A DNA stretch of 28,899 nucleotides from CAZTUH01 sp964620485 (GCA_964620485.1 CAZUGU010000010.1:1-28899), one strand, 5' to 3'; shown: positions 17,044-26,922, numbered from the stretch's first letter. Numbers and translations: made by a program. Notes: generated by a model not told the origin, from the letters alone.

Positions 17044-18603
17044 ATGGATATCTTAATGATCGACTTATCTGTGATAAACCTTTCTCGACTGCAATTTGCA
17101 GTGACTTCATTATATCATTTTCTATTTGTACCACTAACTCTGGGCTTATCCGCAATATTAGCCATTATGGAAACTGTATATGTTATGACTGGTCAATCAA
17201 TATGGAAACGAATGACAATTTTCTGGGGTACATTATTTGGTATTAATTTTGCATTAGGAGCAGCAACCGGTATTGTAATGGAATTTCAATTTGGCATGAA
17301 TTGGTCATATTATAGTCACTATGTAGGCGATATTTTTGGTGCACCATTAGCTTTGGAAGGGCTAATGGCATTTTTTTTAGAGTCAACATTTATTGGTTTA
17401 TTCTTTTTTGGATGGAATAGAATATCTAAAATTAGTCATTTAATTGTAACTTGGCTAGTTATGCTTGGTACAAATTTTTCAGCCTTGTGGATCTTGATTG
17501 CTAATGGATGGATGCAAAATCCGATTGGTACTATATTTAATCCAGATACCATGCGTATGGAAATGACAGATTTTAAATCCATATTATTTAATCCAGTTGC
17601 ACAAGTAAAATTTGTCCACACCGTTAGTGCAGGCTATGTAACAGGTGCAATGTTTGTTATGTCTGTCAGTGCTTTTTATTTGCTCAAAAAGCGCTATATA
17701 GATTTATCGAAACGTTCTATGATCGTAGCAGCCAGTTTTGGTCTTTTATCAGCATTATCTGTAGTAATATTGGGAGATGAAAGTGGATATCTTGCAACCG
17801 AACATCAAAAAATGAAAATTGCTGCAATAGAATCTATGTGGGAAACAGAACCAGCTCCAGCTGGTTTTAACATAATTGCAATCCCGAATCAAAATAAGCA
17901 TCAAAATGATTTTTCTATTCAATTACCATATTTAATGGGTATTATTGGAACTCGTTCTCTAACCACTCCAATGTTGGGTATTAACGATTTAGTCAAAAAT
18001 ACGGAAGAACGTATTCGAACGGGTTTAATAGCTTATTCTGCATTAAAAAAAATAAGAAATGATTCAGGAGATATTGAAGCACGTGAAATATTTGATAGAA
18101 CTTGGAAAGATTTAGGATATGCATTGTTACTAAAAAAATATCAATCAGATTTGAGCTTAATAACAGAAAATAATATAAAAGAAGCAGCTTTAGATACAAT
18201 CCCGACTGTATTACCTTTATTTCTATTATTTCGTGTCATGGTATTAGCAGGCTTTTATTTAATTGGATTTTTTATGTTTTCATTTTGGTTAGCCTCAAGC
18301 AATCAACTTGAAAAAAAACGATGGTTTTTAAAAATGGCATTCTATAGTCTACCTATTCCATGGATTGCTGCAGAAAGTGGTTGGTTTATTTCAGAATTTG
18401 GGCGTCAGCCATGGGTTATTGAAGGAATTTTACCGACATATTATGCTGCGTCAAATCTTAAATTTACTGATATAACTATTAGTCTCATAATTTTTTTATT
18501 GCTATATTCTATTTTATTTATTATTGGAATTAAAATTATATTAAAAATCATAAAAAGCGGACCAGAATTTAAATCTGATTCATTCTCTCATCTTGTTGGT
18601 TAA
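17044..18603 (+). CDS. cydA: Cytochrome bd-type quinol oxidase subunit I
   Basis: CydA carries hemes b558, b595 and d, and oxidises quinol while reducing oxygen to water without pumping protons. The 519-residue protein (E. coli 522) keeps all the key residues at a constant offset of six from E. coli numbering: H25 (heme b595/d ligand), H192 and M399 (heme b558 ligands), E105 and E113 (proton path), and E451 with the GRQPW motif (453-457). The region around 250-330 forms the periplasmic Q-loop, of the long kind. It heads cydA-cydB-cydX-cydD-cydC. No clear ribosome-binding site precedes the ATG. A second in-frame ATG four codons on would also give a complete protein. Confidence 0.98.
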   Translation: MDILMIDLSVINLSRLQFAVTSLYHFLFVPLTLGLSAILAIMETVYVMTGQSIWKRMTIFWGTLFGINFALGAATGIVMEFQFGMNWSYYSHYVGDIFGAPLALEGLMAFFLESTFIGLFFFGWNRISKISHLIVTWLVMLGTNFSALWILIANGWMQNPIGTIFNPDTMRMEMTDFKSILFNPVAQVKFVHTVSAGYVTGAMFVMSVSAFYLLKKRYIDLSKRSMIVAASFGLLSALSVVILGDESGYLATEHQKMKIAAIESMWETEPAPAGFNIIAIPNQNKHQNDFSIQLPYLMGIIGTRSLTTPMLGINDLVKNTEERIRTGLIAYSALKKIRNDSGDIEAREIFDRTWKDLGYALLLKKYQSDLSLITENNIKEAALDTIPTVLPLFLLFRVMVLAGFYLIGFFMFSFWLASSNQLEKKRWFLKMAFYSLPIPWIAAESGWFISEFGRQPWVIEGILPTYYAASNLKFTDITISLIIFLLLYSILFIIGIKIILKIIKSGPEFKSDSFSHLVG

Positions 18604-18658
18604 AAATTGTTTTATTGTTGACTTTATTTAATTAATTATTATTCAGTTTGGTATACGA

Positions 18659-19813
18659 ATGGATTCTTTAATTCTTCTTGATTATGCAGTTTTACGTATA
18701 ATTTGGTGGATCCTAATTGGGGTTTTTCTTATAGGTTTATCTGTTATGGATGGATTTGACTTAGGTATAGCAATTATGTTGCCTTTTGTTGCTAGAACAG
18801 ATAATGATAGACGTATTATGATCAATGTAATTGCACCTATATGGGAAGGTAACCAAGTATGGCTAATTACGGCTGGAGGTGCAGTTTTCGCTGCTTGGCC
18901 TTTATTATATGCTACATTTTTTTCAAGTTTCTACATTGATATGTTATTGCTTCTATTTGCATTAATTTTACGACCTGTTGGATTTAAATATCGTAGTAAA
19001 ATAAAAAATTCTTTATGGCGTAGTACTTGGGATATTTTATTATTTTTCTCTGGATTAGTAATATCATTAGTCTTTGGAATAACTATTGGGAATATAATGC
19101 TTGGTATGCCATTTGAGTTTGATCCGGAAACTTTTCGTTTAATCTATAGTGGGCATTTTTATCAATTATTTAAGCCATTTGCAATATTAATGGGATTATT
19201 TAATGTCACAATGTTAATAATGCATGGAATGGCTTTCTTAGCATGTCGTACAAATTGTATTCTTGAAAAGAAAGCTAGAAATGTGGGACGTTGTTCAGCC
19301 TTGATAAGTTTGGTATTATTTATTTCATGTGGAATCTGGATTGCAGAATTAGATGGATATGTGATTATAAATAAAATTGATCCGAATATGATTATAAATC
19401 CTCTTGTGAAAACTATTGAAATGAGAAAAGGTGCTTGGTTGAATAATTATGAAAAGTGGCCTATCTTATGGATATTGCCAAGCTTATATATTATTGGAAC
19501 TATATTTGTATTTGCATTTTTATCTTTAAAATTTCGTAAATTAGCTTTCTTAAGTTCTGCATTTGCAATTACTGGTAGTATTTCAGCAATTGGTATATCA
19601 TTATTTCCATTTTTAATGCCTTCATCTATTGGAAACTATAGTAGTAGTCTTACTATATGGGATTCCTCTTCAAGTTTATTAACTTTATGGGTGATGCTTT
19701 TATGCACGATTATTCTTTTTCCAATTGTAATAGCATACACTTCCTGGGTATATCGAGTAACAAGAGGAACTATAACCCATGAATCTGTTATGCAAACACC
19801 TAACTCTTATTAA
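18659..19813 (+). CDS. cydB: Cytochrome bd-type quinol oxidase subunit II
   Basis: CydB is the second membrane subunit of the bd oxidase and stabilises the heme-bearing subunit. The 384-residue product (E. coli 379) has the family N terminus, VMDGFDLGIAIMLPFV (29-44), then IAPIWEGNQVWLITAGGAVFAAWP (58-81, named by position) and LILRPVGFKYR. About eight hydrophobic segments follow. The C-terminal region with SSSLTIWDSSSSLLTL is also characteristic. It lies 55 bases after cydA and 11 bases before cydX, so all three are almost certainly on one transcript. No Shine-Dalgarno sequence is visible. Confidence 0.98.
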   Translation: MDSLILLDYAVLRIIWWILIGVFLIGLSVMDGFDLGIAIMLPFVARTDNDRRIMINVIAPIWEGNQVWLITAGGAVFAAWPLLYATFFSSFYIDMLLLLFALILRPVGFKYRSKIKNSLWRSTWDILLFFSGLVISLVFGITIGNIMLGMPFEFDPETFRLIYSGHFYQLFKPFAILMGLFNVTMLIMHGMAFLACRTNCILEKKARNVGRCSALISLVLFISCGIWIAELDGYVIINKIDPNMIINPLVKTIEMRKGAWLNNYEKWPILWILPSLYIIGTIFVFAFLSLKFRKLAFLSSAFAITGSISAIGISLFPFLMPSSIGNYSSSLTIWDSSSSLLTLWVMLLCTIILFPIVIAYTSWVYRVTRGTITHESVMQTPNSY

Positions 19814-19824
19814 TAATTATTATT

Positions 19825-19929
19825 ATGTGGTATTTTTCTTGGATTCTTGGTTTAAGCTTAGCATGCGTATTTAGCATTTTAAATGCGGTTTGGTTTGAAT
19901 TGCGTGAAAAACATATTAAAAAAATATAA
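19825..19929 (+). CDS. cydX: Cytochrome bd oxidase small subunit CydX
   Basis: This 34-codon gene encodes a single-helix peptide that starts MWYFSWILGLSLACVFS. It is almost the same as the MWYFAWILG start of E. coli CydX (37 residues). CydX packs against CydA and is needed for stable heme incorporation and full oxidase activity. The helix is followed by a charged tail (ELREKHIKKI), as in the family. It begins 11 bases after the cydB stop and ends 31 bases before cydD, the classic position. The start is clear because the conserved MWYF block begins at the ATG. Its small size makes it easy to miss. Confidence 0.93.
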   Translation: MWYFSWILGLSLACVFSILNAVWFELREKHIKKI

Positions 19930-19960
19930 AATTTTTTAATATGTTTAATTTAATGACAAA

Positions 19961-21697
19961 ATGTCAAAAGAACCTAAAAAAATAGTTCAAATTCCATTCT
20001 TCAATACCTTAATACGTATTATTAGATTGCCGTTGTTTTTCACAATTCTTGGATCACTTTCCAATGGATTTCTTTTAGTATTTCAACTCTGGCTTTTATC
20101 CTATATTCTAAATGGCATTGTAATAAATAATAATGCACCTAAATCTCAGCTCATTTTTATTACTATTGAAATAGTTTTACTAATTAGCCTGCGTGGTACA
20201 ATTTTATATTTAATTGAACAAGTTTCAAAATCAAATTCTGAAAAAATAAAATGCTTTTTGCGACAAATTTTATTCTCTCATTTATTAAATCAAGGTCCTA
20301 AATGGACTCGTATGCAATCTTCTGGAGAATTAGCCAGTGGTTTAATTGAACAAATAGAAGCTTTAGATGGTTTTTTTTCTAAATATTTATCTGTTATGAT
20401 GAACGCTGCTATTTTTCCAATTCTATTAGTAGTTTTACTAATGTGTTTAGATATTAGTATTGGTTTAATCATATTAATCACTATGCCACTTATTCCAATT
20501 TTTATGATCCTAATCGGAAAGGGAGCCCAAATTGTTAATATAAGATATCTAAGTGCATTTTCTCGTTTATCAGGTATTTTTTCTGACCGCTTACGCGGAT
20601 TAACAACTTTGAAACTTTATGGTCAGACTAAATCTGAATTGGAATATATTTCTAATGCTAGTGAAACTTTAAGAGAAAATGCAATGTCTGTATTACGTAT
20701 AGCCTTTCTTTCTTCAGCAGTATTAGAATTTTTCTCAACTTTAGGAATTGCAGGGGTTGCAGTATATATTGCGCTTAATTATTTAGGGTTCTTAAATATT
20801 TTTAGAGAAAAACCATTTGATTTCCAAATAGGTCTATTTTGCTTGATAATAGCCCCTGAGGTTTATATGCCTTTACGAAGATTTGCAATGCATTATCATG
20901 ATCGTGCTGCCGCATATGCAGCAGCAGAACAAATTAAATTCCTATTTTCAGGAATTCCAGACCTAAATAACTTAGATTATCTTAAAAAACAAAAGAATAC
21001 TAATATTCTACCTAATAATCATAATCAATCTTGCAATACTATTGCAATTAGTGTCACTAATCTCAATTTATATTCTAAAAATTGTCAGGTTCCATTGCTT
21101 AAAAATGCTAAATTTGAAATTCCTGCAGGAAGACATATTGCTTTACTAGGTAATAGTGGAATAGGTAAGACTTTATTACTCGAAACACTTGTTCGTTTAA
21201 AAAAAATTCATGGTCAAATTAAATTAAATGGATTACCTATATTAGATTGGGAAGAGAATTCACTACGAAATTATGTGCATTTAATTAGTCAACGTCCTTA
21301 TCTATTTGCTGATAGCATTTCAAACAATATTCGTCTTGCAAGACCTAATGCTACTAATGAACACATTTATGAAGCAGCAAGACGTGCTCAAATTCTTGAA
21401 TTTACACAAAAATTACCTCTAGGTCTTAATACTATCTTAGGAAAAGGCGGATATGGAATTTCTGCTGGTCAAGCTCAACGTGTAGCTATAGCACGTCTAT
21501 TTTTATGTAATCCAGGATTAATTTTGATGGATGAACCAACTGCGCATCTTGATTCTATAACTCAACTCCGTGTAATAAATGAAATTCTTGATTTTTCTAG
21601 GAATAGAAGCATCCTGTTAGTAACGCATTCTATTGAAGTTGCTAATAAATTACCTATTACATGGTACTTTAAAGAAGGTCGCATTGAAACTTCATGA
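19961..21697 (+). CDS. cydD: CydDC exporter subunit CydD
   Basis: CydD pairs with CydC as a heterodimeric ABC transporter of the inner membrane that is required to assemble cytochrome bd. Reported substrates are cysteine/glutathione and, in more recent work, heme. The 578-residue protein has an N-terminal six-helix ABC type 1 membrane domain (about 20-320) and a C-terminal ATPase. The ATPase has Walker A GNSGIGKT (397-404), a signature loop ISAGQAQRVAIAR (500-512), Walker B LILMDEP (520-526) and H-loop His556. ISAGQ replaces the canonical LSGGQ, which is common for CydD. The stop overlaps the cydC start by four bases, so the two subunits are translationally coupled. Confidence 0.95.
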   Translation: MSKEPKKIVQIPFFNTLIRIIRLPLFFTILGSLSNGFLLVFQLWLLSYILNGIVINNNAPKSQLIFITIEIVLLISLRGTILYLIEQVSKSNSEKIKCFLRQILFSHLLNQGPKWTRMQSSGELASGLIEQIEALDGFFSKYLSVMMNAAIFPILLVVLLMCLDISIGLIILITMPLIPIFMILIGKGAQIVNIRYLSAFSRLSGIFSDRLRGLTTLKLYGQTKSELEYISNASETLRENAMSVLRIAFLSSAVLEFFSTLGIAGVAVYIALNYLGFLNIFREKPFDFQIGLFCLIIAPEVYMPLRRFAMHYHDRAAAYAAAEQIKFLFSGIPDLNNLDYLKKQKNTNILPNNHNQSCNTIAISVTNLNLYSKNCQVPLLKNAKFEIPAGRHIALLGNSGIGKTLLLETLVRLKKIHGQIKLNGLPILDWEENSLRNYVHLISQRPYLFADSISNNIRLARPNATNEHIYEAARRAQILEFTQKLPLGLNTILGKGGYGISAGQAQRVAIARLFLCNPGLILMDEPTAHLDSITQLRVINEILDFSRNRSILLVTHSIEVANKLPITWYFKEGRIETS

Positions 21698-23376
21698 AAT
21701 TGTTATTTTTTATATTAGTTCCACTATATCAAAGAAGAAAAAAAATAGTATTTTTAGCCCTGTTATTAACATTGATAACAGGGCTAGCTGGTATTTACCT
21801 ATTAGGTATATCAGGATGGTTAATTACTAGTACAGCGATTATTAGTTCTATTGGTATCTTTAATTTATTTGTGCCTACTGCTTTAATTCGTTGTTTATCT
21901 TTTATTCGAATAATTTCACGTTATTCAGAAAGGTTAATTAGCCATACTTTTATTTTGTATTTATTAAAAGATTTACGCTGTTCTGTATTCCAGGCTCTAA
22001 CATATTTAGATCCAAATCAATTAATTCATTATAAAAATGGTGATTTAGTATCACGAATGATTAGTGATATAGATACATTAGATAGTGTATTTCTACTGTT
22101 ATTTTCTCCATTATGTGTAGCGTTAATATTAGGAATAATATTAACGCTAGTAATCGCGATATGGTTGCCAATAGCTTCAATAATTTTATTTATTGTTTTA
22201 CTGTTAGTTTGTGTTTTTTTACCGATTGTCTTTTTAAGATCTTCAAAAAAACATAGCTTACACATTCAAGAAAACATTGCAAATTTGCGTGTTTCTATTT
22301 TAGATACAATAGATGGCCATACTGATTTAGTTCTCATGCAAGCAATATCCCAAATACAGGAAAAATTCAATTTTCTATCTAAAGAAGTAGAAAAAATAAA
22401 AACAAAACAAGCAAAATTAGTTGCAAAAAGTCAATTCTGTGTAACAGTCATAGCAGGATTAAGTATCTTAGCAATATTATGGTCTAGTTTAGATATATTT
22501 AACTTTGATAAAAACATTATAAGTAGTCCAATTTTAGTTGGAATAATATTGGCAGTATTAGGTTTTTTTGAATTAATTCCTTCTATTTTAGAAGGTTCAA
22601 TACGTTCTGGTATATCTATACATGCTGCTGCCCGAATATCTGAAATTACAAATAAACCTGTCAGTTTACCAAATGTTTACTTCTTAAAAAGGATCCCTGA
22701 AAAGGGAATTATAACATTCAGTAAAGTTAGTTTTTCTTACAAATCACCATTATTTAATAAAATGCCATCTGTATTAGATTCAATCAATTTAAATATTAAC
22801 GTTGGCGAACATATTGCAATTATAGGACCCAGTGGATCTGGTAAATCAACCCTACTGCATTTATTATTACGCTTGGAAGAACCAAATACCGGTAGTATTA
22901 TTTTTGGCAATTATGATATACGTTACTATTCTAAAGAACAATTATATCGTAGGATTTCTTTTTTAAGTCAGGATGCACCTGTTTTTCAAGGAACTGTACG
23001 TAGCAATCTTTTAATAGGCAATCCTAATGCTAGTAATAAATTATTATGGAATATATTAGAAATAGTGTATTTAGCTGATTTTATAAAATCCTTACCTAAA
23101 AATTTAGATACTTGGATTGGTGAGACAGGTGCTAATTTATCAAAGGGGCAATCTAGACGTTTATGTCTGGCTCGAACATTATTATCAAAAGCGACTGTTT
23201 TAGTATTAGATGAACCAACATCTGGATTAGATGCTTCTACAGAGTTCAACTTTTTTTCTAATCTAAAAAGATCTGTCAATGGTAAAACTGTAATACTTAC
23301 GACTCATTCAAATCTTCCTACAGATTCAGTAAAAAATATCTATAATTTGGAAAAAGGTTTATTGCATCATTTGTGA
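21694..23376 (+). CDS. cydC: CydDC exporter subunit CydC
   Basis: CydC is the partner of CydD. The 560-residue protein has six membrane helices in about residues 15-300, with the family ISGWLITSTAI segment near 39-49 and ALIRCLSFIRIISRYSERL at 63-81. The ATPase domain has Walker A GPSGSGKS (378-385), signature LSKGQSRRLCLAR (482-494) and Walker B VLVLDEP (502-508). Both ATP sites therefore look usable. It is the last gene of the cyd block. The next gene, ilvA, converges on it 321 bases away, and I see no strong terminator between them. Confidence 0.95.
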   Translation: MKLLFFILVPLYQRRKKIVFLALLLTLITGLAGIYLLGISGWLITSTAIISSIGIFNLFVPTALIRCLSFIRIISRYSERLISHTFILYLLKDLRCSVFQALTYLDPNQLIHYKNGDLVSRMISDIDTLDSVFLLLFSPLCVALILGIILTLVIAIWLPIASIILFIVLLLVCVFLPIVFLRSSKKHSLHIQENIANLRVSILDTIDGHTDLVLMQAISQIQEKFNFLSKEVEKIKTKQAKLVAKSQFCVTVIAGLSILAILWSSLDIFNFDKNIISSPILVGIILAVLGFFELIPSILEGSIRSGISIHAAARISEITNKPVSLPNVYFLKRIPEKGIITFSKVSFSYKSPLFNKMPSVLDSINLNINVGEHIAIIGPSGSGKSTLLHLLLRLEEPNTGSIIFGNYDIRYYSKEQLYRRISFLSQDAPVFQGTVRSNLLIGNPNASNKLLWNILEIVYLADFIKSLPKNLDTWIGETGANLSKGQSRRLCLARTLLSKATVLVLDEPTSGLDASTEFNFFSNLKRSVNGKTVILTTHSNLPTDSVKNIYNLEKGLLHHL

Positions 23377-23697
23377 TAAATAATGAAAGTGCTATTTTTA
23401 TAAATGATTTCTGTATATAAAAGTATATATTCTATAGTTTTTAATAGAATAATACAAATTAATACAAATAAATCTAATTATTCATTTTGATCAAATCTTT
23501 TAAATCATTAAATTAAATAAATTCATAAAAATATATGAGTTTCGATTTAAAAATAGAAGACTTTCTTAAGATAATTCTAAATGAAATAGAAAATTTATGG
23601 AATATTTCGGTAATTTTTTGATATTGATTCTAAATAATGATTTATAAAAATAGTACATAAATTAAATAGTACATAAATTCAATTAACATTCTTTATT
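23377..23697. other. Convergent spacer between cydC and ilvA
   Basis: The spacer is non-coding and AT-rich. It holds a 16-bp tandem duplication (23648-23679) close to the ilvA end and a shorter one near 23450. I find no stem long enough to be a convincing terminator. Confidence 0.6.
23648..23679. repeat. 16-bp perfect tandem duplication
   Basis: The unit aaatagtacataaatt is repeated head to tail at 23648-23663 and 23664-23679, just beyond the ilvA stop. Confidence 0.9.
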
Positions 23698-25212
23698 TTA
23701 TTTATAAAATAGCTTATATACAGGATTATTAGTTTCATTCCAATATCGATATGTAGTTTTTTTCAAAAATTCTTTAAACTTTTTTTTATCTGATATAGGA
23801 ATTTCTATTCCAAACAAAATATGACCATAGTCTGTACCTTGGTTACGATAATTGAATAAGCTAATATTCCAATTTAAATTCATAGTATTCAAAAAATGTA
23901 TTAAAGTTCCTGGCTTTTCTGGAAATTCAAATCTATATAATGATTCATTTAATAAATTAAGAGAAGAACGACCACCTATCATGTGACGCAAGTGAGTTTT
24001 AGCTATTTCATTATGCGAAAGGTTTAAAATATCAAAACCGTGATGACAAAGATTATTTGAAACTTCGTTTATATCATGCATGGATGAAACTTGTAATCCT
24101 AGAAATATATTGGCACGCTTTAAATCAGAAATTCTGTAATTAAATTCTGTAATACTACGGTTTCCTATGAGTTTGCAAAGATGTTGCAAACTGCCACGTT
24201 GTTCCGGCATTGAAATTGAAAAAATCGCTTCACGTACTTCACCAACATCAGCGCGATCTGAAATAAATCTTAGATGATCAAAATTTATATTAGCTCCACA
24301 GGCAATTGAAATTAAAGTCTTTTTCTTAATTTTTTTTTGAGATACATATTGTTTCGCCGCAGCTATAGACATAGCACCTGCTGGTTCTAAAATACTACGG
24401 GTATCTTGAAATACATCCTTAATCGCAGAACAGATTGAATCCGTACTAACAATTATAAAATCATCTACATATTTACGAACTAATTTAAATGTTTCTAAGC
24501 CTACCAACTTTACCGCTGTTCCATCTGGAAATAAACTTACATCTTTAAGTTGAATACGTCGGCCTGCTCTAATACTACGTAACATTGCATTAGAATCTTC
24601 TGTCTGAACGCCAATAATTTTTATATCAGGTCGAAGTTGTTTAATATAAGTAGCTATACCTGCAATTAAACCTCCACCACCTACAGCGACAAAAACAGCT
24701 TCAATAGGATCTGGATGTTGTCTTAATATTTCCATGCCTATTGTCCCCTGACCAGCAATTACATCGGGGTCGTCAAATGGATGTATAAATGTGAGATTTT
24801 TTTCTTTTCCAAAATCTTGTGCATAATTATATGCATCAGTAAAACTTTCCCCTATTAAAATTACTTCAGCACCTAGTCGAGTAACAGCATCTATCTTAAC
24901 CTTTGGAGTCGTAATAGGCATTACAATTATGGAATGACATGCTAATTTCTTAGAAGCTAATGCAACACCTTGTGCATGATTACCAGCAGAAGCCGCAATA
25001 ACTCCTCTCTGAAGCTCTACACTTGTTAAGTTAACCATTTTATTATAGGCACCGCGTAATTTAAAACTAAATACTGGTTGTGTATCCTCACGTTTTAGTA
25101 ATAAACTATTTTCAATTCGCTGACTCAGTATTATTGCTTTTTCAAGTGGAGATTCAATAGCAACATCATACACTCTAGATTTAAGAATTTTTTTCAAATA
25201 ATCAATAGACAT
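23698..25212 (-). CDS. ilvA: Threonine ammonia-lyase, biosynthetic
   Basis: IlvA is a PLP enzyme that deaminates threonine to 2-oxobutanoate, the committed step of isoleucine synthesis. The 504-residue protein has a full catalytic domain: FSFKLRGAYN with the PLP-binding K51, SAGNHAQG (76-83) and the phosphate-binding loop VAVGGGGLIAG (177-187). Its C terminus holds two ACT-like regulatory domains, starting near 330 and 425, the second with FEFPEKPGTLIHFL. That architecture is the isoleucine-inhibited, valine-activated anabolic form, not the short catabolic TdcB. It stands alone, diverging from the amino-acid-binding protein gene. Its product must be used by ilvBN/CDE enzymes encoded elsewhere or by the host. 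Confidence 0.96.
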   Translation of the reverse strand: MSIDYLKKILKSRVYDVAIESPLEKAIILSQRIENSLLLKREDTQPVFSFKLRGAYNKMVNLTSVELQRGVIAASAGNHAQGVALASKKLACHSIIVMPITTPKVKIDAVTRLGAEVILIGESFTDAYNYAQDFGKEKNLTFIHPFDDPDVIAGQGTIGMEILRQHPDPIEAVFVAVGGGGLIAGIATYIKQLRPDIKIIGVQTEDSNAMLRSIRAGRRIQLKDVSLFPDGTAVKLVGLETFKLVRKYVDDFIIVSTDSICSAIKDVFQDTRSILEPAGAMSIAAAKQYVSQKKIKKKTLISIACGANINFDHLRFISDRADVGEVREAIFSISMPEQRGSLQHLCKLIGNRSITEFNYRISDLKRANIFLGLQVSSMHDINEVSNNLCHHGFDILNLSHNEIAKTHLRHMIGGRSSLNLLNESLYRFEFPEKPGTLIHFLNTMNLNWNISLFNYRNQGTDYGHILFGIEIPISDKKKFKEFLKKTTYRYWNETNNPVYKLFYK

Positions 25213-25899
25213 AATTTAATATACTAATAAAGGTAAAAATCAAGAAATAGAAGAAATATTTGTTCGTTGAAATAATCAAAAAAACTTTTTCTAATTTTTT
25301 TCAAAAATAAAATAAATTGTAAATTATTAAAATATATAAAAAGCTAAACAAATTAAATATGAATGATAGTTCAATCTATCTTATTTTCATTAGAATACTG
25401 TAAGTATTAAGATATTGAAAGAATGTAATCAATTTACAGCATTGTAATTCTCTTTACATAGGATTTTTGATAAAACTTATAGAAAATATAAAGAAAAATA
25501 GATAACTGAATCATGATAAAATATAAGATAAACCTGTATTTTACAGTTTAAAGATTTATTTAATTTTCTTTATATTTTAAAAAAGTAAAAGTTGATTCTC
25601 AAAAAAGGTAATTTTATATTTAATATCTTAGATTATAGAGTCATTTAAAACAATAAAAATATAATCAATATAATCAACAATTCGAGTTAAAAGATTTCAA
25701 TATGATATATTCATTTTTACTTTACTTGTCGGATTTAATTTTTTACATTTTATATAATGCAGCAATGTTTCTATATCTTTATATCTAGTTTTTCTTTATA
25801 TCTAGTTTTAGAATCCGAAACATACTATTAAAAATATTCAGTATTTTTAGAATTCTCTTGTTTACTTTTATAATTTTATAAAATAAAACTAAAAATATT
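25213..25899. other. Divergent spacer between ilvA and the amino-acid-binding protein gene
   Basis: No gene, tRNA or readable remnant is seen. It must hold promoters for both divergent genes, but TATAAT-like strings are too frequent here to single one out. A 16-17-bp tandem duplication (25777-25809) lies about 90 bases before the start of the binding-protein gene. Confidence 0.55.
25777..25809. repeat. 16-17-bp tandem duplication
   Basis: The unit ctttatatctagtttt occurs at 25777 and again at 25794, with the copies differing only at the last base of a 17-base unit. Confidence 0.85.
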
Positions 25900-26922
25900 A
25901 TGAAATTATTAAAGATTCTTTCTATTTGGATAGCAATAAATATTTCAATATATTTAAGTATAGTTCAAGCAAATACTTTAGATATAGTTCGAAATCGAGG
26001 ATTCGTAATTTGTGGTGCGACGACAGGTTTACTAGGATTTTCCTCGCCAGATTCTATGGGAATCTGGCGAGGACTAGATATAGATTTATGTCATGCAATT
26101 GCAGCGGCAATTTTTGGTGATGCAAATCGATTCCGAATCGTCCCATTAAATTCACAACAGCGCTTCATTGCTCTTCAATCTAGTGAAATAGATGTACTTA
26201 CATATAACACTTCGGTAACTCAACAACGTGATACTACATTAGGTATTGTGAATGCAGGTATTAATTTTTATGATGAACGTAGATTTATAGTTCCAAGATC
26301 TTTAGGAATAGAAAGTGCAAAAGAATTAGATGGAGCAACTATATGCATTCAATCGGGTATATCTAATGGAAATATTATATCTGCTTGGGCGAGAAGTAAC
26401 AATATAAGCTATAAACCCGTTATTTTTGATGCATTCAATGAGACAGTTAATGCTTTTTCATCAGGGCGTTGCGATGCATTTAGTACAGATTCATCTGGTT
26501 TAGCTTCAATTCGTATTTCTAAATTAGAGAATCCCGATGACTATTTAATATTGCCTGAGATTATTTCTAAAGAACCATTAGGACCCTTTGTTCGTCAAGG
26601 TGATGATATATGGCGTAATATAGTACGTTGGTCATTATTTTCTACAATTTTAGCAGAAGAACTTGAAATAGATTCTTCTAATATTGATATAAAACTGAAA
26701 AGCTATGATCCAAATATCAAATACTTTTTAGGAGAGATTTCAGGATCTGGTTCTGGTATGAATTTAAACGATAAATGGGCTTATAACATTATTAAACAAG
26801 TTGGCAATTATAAAGAAATTTTTAATAGAAATATTGGTCAGGAAAGCCCTTTAAATCTTGAAAGAGGATTAAATGAACTGTGGATAAATGGTGGATTAAT
26901 GTATGCGCCACCACTTCGATAA
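25900..26922 (+). CDS. Periplasmic amino-acid-binding protein (AapJ/BztA type)
   Basis: This is a family 3 solute-binding protein that captures polar L-amino acids in the periplasm for an ABC importer. The 340-residue precursor has a signal peptide of about 24 residues, probably cut after VQA. The mature part starts LDIVRNRGFVICGATTGLLGFS, given here only to mark residues 27-48. It then follows the AapJ/BztA pattern: GLDIDLCHAIAAAIFGD (58-74), VPLNSQQRFIALQSSEIDVL (81-100) and CIQSGISNGN. The length fits this subfamily and exceeds the roughly 250 residues of ordinary binding proteins. No permease or ATPase gene is adjacent; AapQ/M/P-like partners would have to lie elsewhere. Amino-acid uptake from the host is the likely role. 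Confidence 0.88.
   Translation: MKLLKILSIWIAINISIYLSIVQANTLDIVRNRGFVICGATTGLLGFSSPDSMGIWRGLDIDLCHAIAAAIFGDANRFRIVPLNSQQRFIALQSSEIDVLTYNTSVTQQRDTTLGIVNAGINFYDERRFIVPRSLGIESAKELDGATICIQSGISNGNIISAWARSNNISYKPVIFDAFNETVNAFSSGRCDAFSTDSSGLASIRISKLENPDDYLILPEIISKEPLGPFVRQGDDIWRNIVRWSLFSTILAEELEIDSSNIDIKLKSYDPNIKYFLGEISGSGSGMNLNDKWAYNIIKQVGNYKEIFNRNIGQESPLNLERGLNELWINGGLMYAPPLR

Noticed and set aside
22986..23279. 97-codon open frame on the minus strand inside cydC
   Set aside because: It is the shadow of the CydC ATPase domain, which has complete motifs on the other strand.
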